A stretch of 64,000 nucleotides of DNA from assembly GCA_030035585.1 (NCBI GenBank), contig CM057475.1:81517834-81581833 (forward strand), written 5' to 3'. Both the position numbers and the translations under genes were made by a program. Within the stretch, counting starts at the first letter, position 1. The number at the start of each line of letters is the position of its first letter. Shown here in pieces: positions 33,501 through 44,235 of the stretch. The notes below the pieces were generated by a model. That model searched no databases. It worked only from the letters and a program-made list of their open reading frames with translations, and was not told the DNA's origin. This stretch comes from Dugong dugon. Its lineage: Eukaryota > Chordata > Mammalia > Sirenia > Dugongidae.

Positions 33501-35117
33501 CTGACTTGACAAGAGCAGTGGGGATGGCATTTCTCTAATGTCTAAAATATCTGCACGAAAGAACACCAGCCCTTGAGAACACGATCTCCGAGTCCAGAGT
33601 CTTTAAGGCTGGGCCCCAGAGGCCTTCTGGATGCAGTCCCTGCCCCACAACCCTTGCAGAGAGGCTGAGCCACCTTCTGAGACTCCACAGAGCCCTCTGC
33701 TCCCACTGTGGCTGGGGAGGTCAACCTCTTCTGTGCTCAGACAGAAGTATGCCTCCCACGAGCCCATCCCAGACAGCCGTGCCCATGGGAGCCACATTCA
33801 GAAAGATAGGCCACCCTTCCAGAGGCCAACCTCACAGATAACTCATTGCTATTTGCTGCTGTCCCTAAGTGGATTAAGAGTCAAATCACATCTTGGGCTG
33901 CATCCATGGCTAGCATAAATGCTGATAATATACAAGGGTGTGCCAAGTTACTCCTTATGCAAATCGCTGGAACCTGCAGACAGATGGACATCCAGGAACT
34001 ACAGACTGTTACAATGCACCAGCACTCCTGACTAAATCATACTATCTCATCTTACTAATAAAGCTGTAGACACTGGTGTCCTGATTCTCAGCGGGGCACA
34101 ACTAGGTGGACAGGTGAGGGAGAAGCTGTGAGAGAGGTAAGTGAGAAAGGGCCACATTTCTGGTTGTTGGCTGCAGCAGGCTGGCTGTGCTGGCCCTGGG
34201 CCAGCCCTGCTGGTGGATTTCTTCCAAACTGGACGGATGGCGAGAGTGGTCATTTCCTTCCCGAAGTACTATCCCTTTGAGGTCTTTAAAATCCAGGTGC
34301 TCAACTGTATAGCAGCTTCTCTTCTGTCTAATAAATTTGAGTTCATAAAAACCCCCCGGGTGAGTGGAAGCATGCAGCCAAGTGTTCATCCATAGCCATT
34401 TAGTAACTGATGGTCACTCAGAGCTAAAGGGATGAGGTCACTGTTTGGGGGCAGGGGGCAGGGAGAGGGAGACAGGAGAGACAGGAAGAGGTGGTGGCCC
34501 GGCTGTCCCCAGGACAGCTCCACCTCCAGCATGGTGTCATCTCCAGAACTTACAGATGGAGAGACAGCAGGCCCACCTGGATGGAACCCTGGGCACAGGA
34601 GCTAGGGGCTGGACTCTGCAGAGGCCAGAAGCCTGGTGAGATGGCAGTGGCCTCAGAGCTGCTGCCTGATGAGGTGGCCTACAAACACATCAGCAGATGC
34701 TCATCTGCATAGCACAAGGAAGCTCACCTTGTGCGCTCCTCTTTTCAAAGACCCCACACCGGCCATCTGTTGGGAAGACCTGGCTGTGGCCTTTGCTGCT
34801 CAAGAACTGAGTATCCTGGAGAGAGGTGGGCTTTGCTGGATGTTCTTGTCTACTCTGACTTCTTCTAAAAGAATGCAGACATGCTAATTATTGAAGAAAT
34901 GGAGTTCCTCCAGTAATGTCTGGAAAACTTTACAGAGCCAACATATACATCCACATGTAGAGACAAATTGTGCCCTAACGTTTCTGGTTCTTCAAATGTT
35001 GAGGTAGTAGTATTTCTTCCAGCATGGTTTCTCAGCAAAGAGACAACAACCACAATAATTAACATGAATGGAGACAGTGGGCAGCTGGGTGGAGTAGAGC
35101 AGAAAGTGCTGATTTTG
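33501..35117. other. Unique sequence, no gene seen
   Basis: No repeat family or coding exon recognised; 34440-34500 is purine-rich. Confidence 0.3.
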
Positions 35118-35225
35118 GTGCTAAACTCACTGCTATGGAGTCGATTCTGACTCATAGCCATCTTGTAGGGCTTCAAGGCTGTAAATCTCCATGGCAGCAG
35201 ACTGCCGCTTCTTTCCCCTGCTAGA
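35118..35225 (-). mobile_element. AfroSINE-type SINE, 3'-half fragment
   Basis: 'ggagtcgattctgactcata', 'gggcttcaaggctgtaaatc', 'gcagcagactgccgcttctt', then similarity ends before the head. Confidence 0.85.
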
Positions 35226-35325
35226 ACATTCCAAATGCCTGATTTTGTAGAATTCTAGGAAGGGCAAAGACTTTCTCCCAGCCTCTGGGTTCCCTTTGGC
35301 CAGAGGGAGGAGTTGCTGATAAAGG

Positions 35326-35330
<5 letters not shown>

Positions 35331-35383
<53 letters not shown>
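35331..35383. repeat. (GT)n microsatellite
   Basis: About 24 consecutive GT units with one interruption near the end. Confidence 0.95.
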
Positions 35384-37490
35384 GAAGTATCAACCAATGA
35401 ATTTTAATTTTTCTGGCTTTGGGGATCACAGACCTCTGTGATATCAGATAAAAATTGTGGAACATCTTCCAGACAACAATGCACACACACACAGGCACCT
35501 AGTTTTGATTTGGCTTCAGTGGGATCACCAACAGGTCAAGAACTTCTGACCCACACTACAATTTTTAGAGCTTATGTTTGTGATGTTTTCAGAGCCAGGT
35601 AGAGAGGTGGAGAGATTAGCAGGGCTGCATGGAGGGCCAAGAAGATGTTGAATGAAAACCAAGTAAGATGTGTCCCTGCTGTCTTGGGAACAGCCCGAAA
35701 GGAGTGTCCTCCGTGCAGAGTGATTACATGATGGCAGCCTTTGTAAGGACAGCTTCACACGCCCTCTCCCTGGATGCTCATACTGGCTCACCCAGGGACC
35801 ATTGGCCCATTTCATGGGATGGAATGGTCCGGGCCACAAGGGTGATCGGGCAGATCCTGTACTAGCGCTGGCTCTGACTCCTGGCTCTTCCATTGTTTCA
35901 GTCTGGAACTTTGGGCACGGGCTTATCCCATAGTGGGAGTTCAGAGCAGACGCAGGGAGCGAGGATGAAGGGGCACTTGCCACCTGCCCTGCCTTCCAAT
36001 GCCACAATCACATGGCCCCTGGGATTCTTAGGTGTCTTTGGCCACACCTGTTCTGTCCCACAAGTTCCAATTATTCTGGTTGAAGGCTGTCTGGTTTCTC
36101 CTGTAGGTGGACAGAGGGGTCCCAGAAGAGGGAATCTGCTCCATTGGTCTGCCCATGCCTTGTCTAAGAGATACCACAAAAAACTCGTGGATTAGGTCAC
36201 ACCTGGTGCCTGGCATGGTCAGAGGGGCTGACGGGGGCCACAACACAGGACAGTACCAACGGTGTAGACAGAGCATCAAGCGTGACCCACCACACTGATT
36301 TGCGGCTCTTTGCTGGGGAGGACGTCTCCTTTTTGATGTTTTCTCACAGGGTCGGCCACTGCAGAGTCAAACTCCATGACCTAGAGGACCTGGCCTCTTA
36401 CAAGTATGGACTGACGACAAGTGTCCTGTTGCCCACAGCCTTGTCACTGCCCTGATGCTGGGTCCACTGCCTAATGGGTGGTCTCACCTTCCTTTCTTGC
36501 CCTTGCTCCAAGAACAGCTGTACTCTGCCTCTCCTGGACACCCTGGTGGAGGCCAGCTTGCCCTTGAGCTCTCTGCATCAGTTTCCCTCATGGTGGGAAA
36601 CTTCTTAAGTCTTTCCAGCCTTCCTCCAGCTACCACCTTCCTGTCACCTTGTGGTCACTCATGTGCCAGGAGAGAACGTTTCTCCATGGTCTTCCTGCTG
36701 AAGAGTCCTCCATGGTCCACAGTGGAGGCACTGAGACAGGTGGGCTTCAGAGTCCAGGGCTCTGGGGACCCTCACACTGTGGCCTGGCCTCTCCACACCC
36801 AGCCTCAGCAATCTACAGGTGGGAAAGCCAACCGCCTGTGTTCCGCCTTCACTCCTCCCACAGCTGGAACCCCTTCTAAGTCAACTGTCAGTGCTCAGTG
36901 GGAATACAGTTGTTTGTGTTTCTTTCCCAGAATCCAATCCTTTGCATGGAGTATTTTCCTAATGCCTAGTCTAAAACTTACAATCAAGGGCCAAGCTTTG
37001 GCAAGTCAAAAACAATGAAGTCACGTGTTGCGCTGGGTCTGGGAGCAAGTATCCGTGATGTACAATTCCCGATCCATATATGACTTGACAGAATAATACA
37101 CCAACATTTCCTATTGCTGCCACCAACTCTCGGGAGCAAAGGAGTCCAAACCCAATAAGCCAATGCTAGTATTAAAAACCAAGTCTTGCTTCACTGCGCT
37201 GCCTGGCTCCTGAGGTGACGCGCTTGAATCCGGTTCCTGGGTTACTTCTCTCTTTCCTAAGAAGTTGTCAGTAATTATGCAGGAACTTAAACCAATAGTC
37301 ACCAGATACGCTTAAAAGGCACTCATTAATGAGTTGGCAGCCTGCTGCAGACAGGACACCACAATGGCATATGGCAGCACAGCAGATACTTGGTATGGGT
37401 GGGGTCCCAAGAAGAGGGTATATCTTCAGATGCCACTGTGGATCATCCCAATAAAGGGAAGAAGCATCTACAGGGGAAGCTATTTTCTTG
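35384..37490. other. Unique sequence, no gene seen
   Basis: Several overlapping ORFs of 80-190 codons (for example 36455-37018) show no recognisable domain and conflict with one another. Confidence 0.3.
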
Positions 37491-37492
37491 GT

Positions 37493-37765
37493 TCTCTGTC
37501 CCTCCTTGGTTCTCTGTCCTTCCTCAGCTGTCTGTCCCTCCACAGCTGTCTGTCCCTCCTCAGCTGTCTGTCCCTCTTCAGTTCTCTGTCCTTCCTCAGA
37601 TCTCTGTCCTTCCTCAGGTCTCTGTCCCTCCTCAGCTCTCTGTCCTTCCTCAGCTCTCTGTCCTTCCTCAGCTGTGTCTCCTCAGCTCTCTGTCCCTTAT
37701 CAGCTCTCTGTCTGTCCTCAGCTCTCTGTCCCTCTTCAGCTGTCTGTCCCCTCTCTGCTCTCTGT
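37493..37765. repeat. 18-bp minisatellite, about 15 units
   Basis: Unit of the type tcagctctctgtccttcc; the word tctgtcc recurs at 37513, 37531, 37549 and 37567, exactly 18 apart. Because 18 is a multiple of three and the unit lacks stops, several frames stay open on both strands. One minus frame reads as an alternating charged (L-R-K-D-R-E)-like repeat. Confidence 0.95.
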
Positions 37766-38446
37766 TCTCCCTCATCCTCTCCGCAACTCCTCTGCCAACC
37801 CACATACCTGGGAAAGGTGAAGTCGGCCTTGGGGGGCAGCCTGGCTGTATCCAGGGAGCTGACCCTTGCAATCTCCACGTTGCCTCTGAAGGCACATCTA
37901 GTTGACCATGGAGGAGCCACCACCAAATACCTGGGCAATATCTGGTTCTGCTGATATCCTCTCTCTTTCTCCATCTCCCTCTTAGCCACTGACACCCCTT
38001 CTCCCCACTTCCAGTCACCAGTGCCTAAGGCTCCGTGCATAGCTTCCTGGAACTCCCCATCCTACACAAGGTTGTCCCCAAATATCCCCTCCCTCTTGAA
38101 GTCCATCCCAAGGATAACCCTGGGCATACAGCTTGGGCTAGCACAAAAAGTAGCCGAGATAACCTGGGAAACCAGCCAGAGGCACTTACCTGTTAAAGAG
38201 AAGCAGGTGAGTCCATCCTGTTTACAAATCTCTGATGCCTGCAATGGTTAGGAGGGGAGTCCCCTTTGCTTATTCCAGTGACCAGCCTCCTTTTTGGCCC
38301 TTCATTGACATCTGTGATGTTCATTGGGATTTGCCACCCCAAGGTGCATGCTAAAGACAATGAGCTCGTGTGAAATAATGCTAAACAACTTCATACAACA
38401 TTTCTGCCTGTAGAAGCTGCCTCATCACCACTGTGGTGCCTTTACA
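37766..38446. other. Unique sequence, no gene seen
   Basis: No repeat or coding exon recognised. Confidence 0.3.
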
Positions 38447-38454
38447 TTCTATAG

Positions 38455-38675
38455 TAGGGCCAGCAAACTACGGTTCATTGGCCAAATGCAGCCCACCACC
38501 TGTTTCGGTAAATAAAGCTTTATTGAACACAGCCTGCTCATTTGTTTACGTATTGTGTGTGGCTGCTGTTGTACTGCTGTGGCAGAGTTGGATGGTTGTG
38601 ACAGGAGCTGTATTGCCCTCAAAGCCAGAAGTATTTACTACCTGGCCCTTTACAGAAAAGATTTCCCAACCCCTG
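38455..38675. mobile_element. Nonautonomous hAT-Charlie-type DNA transposon
   Basis: 221 bases with diverged terminal inverted repeats (start ggccagcaaactacgg; end agatttcccaacccctg, whose complement begins caggggttggg). The widely known internal phrase 'gtaaataaagctttattgaa' is present. Flanks TTCTATAG (38447-38454) and TTCTAGAG (38676-38683) are an 8-base TSD with one mismatch, diagnostic of hAT. Confidence 0.88.
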
Positions 38676-38689
38676 TTCTAGAGCCGAGC

Positions 38690-38815
38690 TTCTTAAACTT
38701 CAGTGCACCTAGAAAGTGCTTGAGTCTCATCCCAATTTTAGATTCTATTCAGTAGGTCTAGGGTGGGGCCCGAGAGTCTGCATTTCTAACAGGCCATACG
38801 TCTTCAGTAGCAAGA
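38690..38815. mobile_element. MER5-like hAT fragment
   Basis: 'cttcagtgcacctagaaagt', 'agtaggtctagggtggggcc' and 'gagagtctgcatttctaaca' follow MER5A-type order. Boundaries approximate. Confidence 0.6.
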
Positions 38816-38866
38816 CTCTTAAACAGTAGTTAAAGTGTTTGAGTCACCTGGCCGATTAGTCCTAAA

Positions 38867-39064
38867 GGAGCCCCGGTGGAACAGTGGTTAAAGCCCTTGG
38901 CTGCTAACCGAAAGGTTGGCAGTTCGAACCCACCAGCCACTCTGCCATTCACTCTGTGGGAGAAAGATGTGGCAGCTTGCATCCATAAACATTTACAGCC
39001 TTGGGAACCCTATAAGGTTGCTATGAGTTGGAATCCACTCCACAGGAGCAGGCTTGGTTTGGTC
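38867..39064 (+). mobile_element. AfroSINE-type SINE, long form
   Basis: 'ggagccccggtggaacagtg', 'gctgctaaccgaaaggttgg', 'cagttcgaacccaccagcc', 'ctgtgggagaaagatgtggc', tail 'tatgagttggaatccactcc'. Confidence 0.94.
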
Positions 39065-39069
39065 TATTA

Positions 39070-39995
39070 ATCCTGGGGCCGCCATAGCAGAACCCCACAG
39101 ACTGTGTGGCTTCTGTCTTAGTCATCTAGTGCTGCTGTAACAGAGATACCACAAGTGGATGGCTTTAAAAAAGAGAATTTATTCTCTCACAGTCTGGTAG
39201 GCTACAAGTCTGAATTCAGGGTGTCAGCTCCAGGGGAAAGCTTTTTCTGTCAACTCTGGAGTAAGGTCTGTGTCATCAATCTTCTCTTGGTCTGGGAGCT
39301 TCTCTGTGCAGGAACCTCAGGTCCAAAGGACACGCTCTGCTTCTGGACTGCTTTCTTGGTGGTGTGAGGTTCCTATGTCTCTCTTCTCGCTTCTCTCTTT
39401 TATATCTTAAAAGAGGTTGGCTTAAGACACTGTCTAATCTTGTAGACTCCATCAGTATAACTGCTGCTAATCTATCTTATTACATCGTAGTGATAGAGTT
39501 TATAACACGTAAGGAAATCACATCAGATTACAGAATGGTACACAATCATACAATACTGGGAATCATGACCCAGCCTAGTTGACAGATATTTTTGGGGGAC
39601 ACAAGTCAATCCATGACAGCCTCTAAGAACAGAAATTCATTGTCTCACAGTTCTGGAGGCTGAGAGTCTGAATTGAGGGTGTTACCAGGGCCATACTCTC
39701 TCTGTGTGCTTAGGGGAGATCCTCCCTTGTCTCCTCCAGCTTCTGGTGGCTCCATGCATCCAAGATTTGTGGAGGCATCTGTACATGGAGACCTTCCTCT
39801 CAGTTTCTGCCTCTTCTCCTCTTTTATAAGGACACCAGTCATATTGCATCAGGGCCCACCCCACTCCAGTGTGGCCTCATGCTAACTAATTACATCTACA
39901 AAGATGCTATTTCCAAATAAGGGCACATTTACAGGTACTCGGGTTAGGACTTCAGCATATCTCTTTTGGGGGAACAATTCAAGCCATAACACCTG
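39070..39995 (-). mobile_element. MLT1-like MaLR LTR, split by a younger LTR
   Basis: Antisense LTR in two parts (39070-39113 and 39619-39995). The second part contains 'ctcacagttctggaggctga', 'ttataaggacaccagtcata', 'tatttccaaataagggcaca' and 'gggttaggacttcagcatat', in MLT1 order. The parts join correctly across the insertion. Confidence 0.85.
39114..39618 (-). mobile_element. Solo LTR (same family as 28021) nested in MLT1-like LTR
   Basis: 505 bases, TG...CA ends on its own strand (tgtcatgg ... ctaagaca). Flanks GCTTC (39109-39113) and GCCTC (39619-39623) fit a 5-base TSD with one mismatch. No internal region. Confidence 0.87.
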
Positions 39996-40079
39996 ACAAG
40001 GCTTTTAAAAAACACGATGGCCAAACACATCTCAAATCGATGAGGTCAGAATCTGAAACATGGCGCCTGTCCTCGTGAA

Positions 40080-40268
40080 AGTAGTCCGCGGGTGGTGCAA
40101 ACAGTTAAGCGCTTGCTACTAGCTGCAAGGCTGGCACCCAGAGGTGCCTCTGAAGACAGGCCTGGTGATCTGCTTCCAAAAAGTCACAGCCTTGAAAACC
40201 CTATGGAGCTCTCTGCACACATGGGGTTGCCATGAGCTGAATTGACTTGATGGTAACTAACAATAACA
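40080..40268 (+). mobile_element. AfroSINE-type SINE, second head type
   Basis: 'gggtggtgcaaacagttaag', 'caggcctggtgatctgcttc', 'gaaaaccctatggagctctc' and 'gcacacatggggttgccatg'; the tail is slightly decayed. Confidence 0.9.
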
Positions 40269-42395
40269 TAGTCGCTGAAGTCTCCCAGGTGAGAGAGATG
40301 AGAACTGCTGATGGCTAACACCTGGTGACCCTACCAAAGAAAGTTCTGCAATCTGAGCTCCCCCTGTCCTCCCTGGACCCACCAGGAACCCATCAGATTG
40401 CTGTCAAGTCATTGGACTGTCTCTTAGCTGACCAGACATGATCATGAAGTGGTTCAGATGATGGTGGTAACGTTAAAAGAAAGCTCCCCACCCTTTTGTG
40501 TTCAGGGAAGTGGCTTACTGCAGAGAACCACACTTCCCCACATGACATTTCCCCGTAAGACTCTGAATGCCCCCTCATTCACCTAAAACAAGGCCAGACA
40601 CAAACCCTCCAAATTCTCATTCTTTGCCTCATAAATGATTAACTGAAATCTTTTTATCCCCTAGTCAGTTTGGACAAAATGCCCACTATCTTGACCCGGA
40701 CAAACTTTAGTCAGGCTTCGTGTCCCCCAGCCCCCTGAATTTTGGCTCACCCTCGATCTTGGGATGTGGAACAATCCACTTTAATAGTCCTCCTGAGCAA
40801 TTTCCTAATCAACTGCCCCTCATGCCACCCGCCCTGAACTTTCTAGTCTCCTCATGCCACCCACTCCCCATACTCCATTCTTTCCAGCCATTTAACTCCT
40901 CACTTTTCTGCCAGAACTTTGAGACACTTGTAGATCTCATGGTTGGTGTGTTCTTCCTGTTGCAATAGCCCCTCCTTCTATTAGAGTAGCCCCGTCCCCT
41001 TACTGCAGAGATCCTGCACGTGAAGACTCTCCTGCCTAAGTCCGGATTGTTTTTCTATGACAATGACCAGATGGGCAGTGCCAGAGCCTCGTCTCAGCCA
41101 CTCCAGTGACCTCATGGGTTTATCCATGCAGAAATCCAATCTGTTCCTGGTAGTTTGGATGCTCCTATGAGCTCAGCAAGTGACTCACCTGCAGTTCATT
41201 AATTAATTTGTGCTTAAAAGAATGGAAACACCCCAAACACCCTCGAGTTTAGTCAAACAAGGTGAGCATAACATGCAATTACGTCCTGTCACATCACTTT
41301 GAGAAATGGTACCCATTTTGACTCAAGTTACAAAACGTCCTCGTGACCCTTCATTTATGTGACAATCTCGGCTGTCTCAGACTGGGGGAAGACGAGGGAA
41401 GGGCAGCCGGACATGTTGGTCTTTTATAACAAACACGAGCTGGGCTACGTTCTCTGAACTGCATGCACCTGACGCGGTGGGAAGGCCCCCCGAACAGTGT
41501 TTAATTTCCACTAATACAGACACACTCCTGCCTCTTGTTGCCAGGGTCCCCAGGGAAGAAAAATCTCGATTTTCTGTTTCTTCTCAGTTCTCTCGTACTT
41601 CTCACTTTATGCTAGAAAACCCTCTTAGGGTTTGAACAAAAGATTATTTGAATACAGAAAGGTGGGGTTTTGTGAACATATTTTCCCAATTTACGTCTTC
41701 ACGTTAAAAAGGCCACGAGATTCCAGCCCCCGTGTGAACAGTGCAGAACTGAGAAGACCACAGAGCCCATGGCCGGGAGGACTCTCCCTGCCCAAACCCT
41801 GGCGGCCTAGCCCATGGGAGTCGGTGCCACACAACACCTACTCAGCCCAGGGCGCAGAAAGGACATTTCATATTTTCTGTGGGTGATGAAGTGCAAAAGC
41901 TTTGCACAGCAGAGTTGGTGGGCTCTACGTTTCTCAAACACAAACCAGTTACTTACCCTCCCAGCAGATGCTGAGGGCCCTGTCGGCCCCAGATGGTTTA
42001 CATGAAGAGCAGCAGCAGGAAGCAGTGACTTAGAGCTCAGAAGGGGCTGCTGCCCAGTCCCCTAGTTCTACACCAGCCAGGCGCCTGCGAGCCGACCTTG
42101 TGCCCCATCAGTTCTCTCTGGAGCAGGGACATGTGGGGACTCTGGGCCCCTGTGCCCTCTGCCTCCTTGAAGGATTGACAGGGTGGCTTTGAAGACAGAT
42201 TCAGTTAGCCACAGTGACAGAAAGTGACCTTTGCAAGATTGTTGTTCTGGCCTTGATTTGCTTGGGGGGAGAAATAGTTCCTGGTTGTTTAAACATTAAA
42301 TAGCAAGTAAATAATGTCTGACGTATTTCAGATTTCATAATAAAAACATTTCAGTATATGGGTCTTGTCAATCTCATATTTGGAAAACAATGTGC
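40269..42395. other. Unique sequence, possible conserved noncoding element
   Basis: No gene recognised. 41170-41400 has dense homeobox-like and CRE-like words (cattaattaattt, caattacgtcc) in repeat-free DNA. Confidence 0.3.
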
Positions 42396-42444
42396 TAAAG
42401 ATTTTGTATCTATACATATATCTCCATATACATATATATATATA
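42396..42444. repeat. AT-rich simple repeat
   Basis: TA/CATATA-rich run directly abutting the next SINE. Confidence 0.85.
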
Positions 42445-42604
42445 TGGCGCCCTGGTGGCGCAGTGGCTGAGAACTCAGCTGCCAACTAAAAGGTCGGCAC
42501 TTTGAATCCACCAGTTACTCCTTGGAAATCCTATGAGGCAGTTCTACTCTGTCCTATAGGGTCACTATAAGTTGGAATCCACAGGACAGCAACAGGTTTG
42601 AGTT
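42445..42604 (+). mobile_element. AfroSINE-type SINE, short form
   Basis: 'ggcgccctggtggcgcagtg' (good A box), 'ctttgaatccaccag', 'ctactctgtcctatagggtc' and tail 'ataagttggaatccacagga'. Confidence 0.94.
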
Positions 42605-42738
42605 ATACACACACACACACACATACACACACATACACACGTATATCAGTGAAATATATAAAGGTGACTATATGTATGTGTATGTATATATATCTATGTA
42701 TACATCAACGAAATATATAAAGATGACTATATATGTGT
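42605..42738. repeat. (AC)n/(AT)n simple repeat tract
   Basis: ACACAC run at 42607-42640, then two near-copies of a 'gaaatatataaaggtgactatat' type motif about 64 bases apart. Confidence 0.85.
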
Positions 42739-42937
42739 ACTGGGAGTGCCTGGGTGCTGCAAACTGCTAACTGAAAGGTTGGAGGTTTGAGTCCATTCAC
42801 AGGTGCCTTGGAAGAAAGTCCTGGTGATCTGCTTCCAAAAATTCACCCATTGAAAACCCTATGGAGCATAGTTCTACTCTGACACACATGGGGTCACCAC
42901 GAGTCAGAGTCAACTCCACTGCAACTGGTTTTACATA
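42739..42937 (+). mobile_element. AfroSINE-type SINE, second head type
   Basis: 'gggagtgcctgggtgctgca', 'gaggtttgagtccattcac', 'tggtgatctgcttccaaaaa', 'ctactctgacacacatgggg', tail 'cgagtcagagtcaactccac'. Confidence 0.93.
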
Positions 42938-42941
42938 TATA

Positions 42942-43632
42942 AGTCCCTGGGTTGTGTGCAGTTGTTAAGAGCTCATCGGCTAACCAAAAGGTTGAAGGCT
43001 CAAGTTCACCCATAAGTACCTCAGAAGAAAGGCCTTGTGATGGTTAAGATTGTGTGTCACCTTGGCTGGGCCATGCTTCTCAGTGTTTATGTGTGATCAC
43101 TCCCATGATGGGATCTGCTGTGAGTAGCCAATCAGTTGAAAGGGAATTTCCTTGTGGTTGTGGCCTGCAACTGAGCATAGGCAGACCTTCTGGCTTTTTG
43201 CTCACTCTGGATCCTGCGGCTGCCTCCTGTTCGTCTGACCTCCAGTTCTTGGGACTTGAGCTGTCAGCTTATCAGCCAGTCCTGGGATTCGTCGATCTTC
43301 ACAGCCTGTGAGCGGAGTCCTGCTTTCCAACCTGCTGATCTTGGGTTTGCCAGCCCCTTCCGCTACATGAATCGGAAGAAGCCTCTATCCTAATCCATGG
43401 ACTTGGGACATTCCAGCCTCTACAATTGTGAGAGCTGTTTCTTTGATATAAATCTCTCTATATACATATTTATACTCTTTACTGGTTTTGCTTCTCTAGA
43501 GAACCCAGCCTAAGACAGGCCTGAAGATTTATTTCCAAAAAATCAGCCTTTGAAAACTCTATGGAGCACAGCTCTACTCCGACATATGCGGGGTCACTAT
43601 GAGTCAGAATCTGCTCCACGGCAACTGTTGTT
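42942..43632 (+). mobile_element. AfroSINE-type SINE (second head type), split by an LTR
   Basis: Head half 42942-43035 ('gtccctgggttgtgtgcagt') and tail half 43518-43632 ('ggagcacagctctactccga', 'tatgagtcagaatctgctcc'). The interruption falls exactly at the 'agaaaggcctg' motif. Confidence 0.93.
43036..43517 (+). mobile_element. Solo LTR nested in a SINE, perfect 5-bp TSD
   Basis: 482 bases from tgtgatggttaagattgtgt to gagaacccagcctaagaca: TG...CA ends, AATCTCTC-type region near the 3' end. Flanked by GGCCT at 43031-43035 and 43518-43522, a perfect 5-base duplication. The start TGATGGTTAA and end GAGAACCC-CTAA resemble a widespread mammalian LTR family whose name I am not certain of. Confidence 0.9.
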
Positions 43633-43670
43633 TCCTGTTCATATTTACTTCATGTATATATATAATATAT

Positions 43671-43836
43671 GGAGCTCTGGTGGTGCGGTGGTTAAACACA
43701 TGGCCACTAACCAAAAGATGGGCAGTTCGAAGCCACGAGCTGCTCCTTGGAAACCCTCTGGGGAGGCTCTACACTGACCTCTAGGGTTGCTATGAGTCCG
43801 AATTTACTTGACGGCAATGGGTTTGGGTTTTTTTGG
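43671..43836 (+). mobile_element. AfroSINE-type SINE, short form
   Basis: 'ggagctctggtggtgcggtg', 'gggcagttcgaagccacgag', 'ctctagggttgctatgagtc' and tail 'gacggcaatgggtttggg'. Confidence 0.94.
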
Positions 43837-43902
43837 TATATATATAGATATATAAACTCCACAGCAACTGTTCTTTTCATATTTACATCATATATATGTA
43901 TA

Positions 43903-44235
43903 CAGGTAGTCCCCTACTTATGACATATTCTAGTTACGATGAACTGCACTTAAAATACTGTTTTTTTTGTACCTCTCACATATAAGGTCTCCATGAGTTG
44001 GAATCAACTTGATGGCAACAGGTGTTTTTTTTTATAGTTAATAATATGCACTATGCACAATGTTAAAATATATCTGTAAGTTTATACGGAATGTTTCCAA
44101 ACAAAGATTGGATTTATAAAGATACTAGTAATAAAAGGCAATAATAACGAAAGCTAGAAAAAAAAGATGAGGTCTTTGACTTACATCAGAACTGACTGAT
44201 GATGGAATTGTTAGAATAAAACCCTGTCGTAGTAT
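43903..44235. mobile_element. Tc1/mariner-type TIR element fragment
   Basis: Starts right after a TA dinucleotide with caggtagtcccctacttatg, the same terminus type as the complete element at 57256. The far end ('gacttacatcagaactgact', 'aaaccctgtcgta') lacks the terminal inverted repeat. A SINE tail fragment interrupts it. Confidence 0.6.
43985..44034 (+). mobile_element. AfroSINE tail fragment
   Basis: Only 'ccatgagttggaatcaactt' plus 'gatggcaacagg' and a T run remain. Confidence 0.75.

Noticed and set aside
42445-42520. tRNA gene from A and B boxes
   Set aside because: The A-box (tggcgcagtgg) and B-box (gaatccacc) words belong to a SINE head. It has no full cloverleaf or terminator and is repeated many times in the window.
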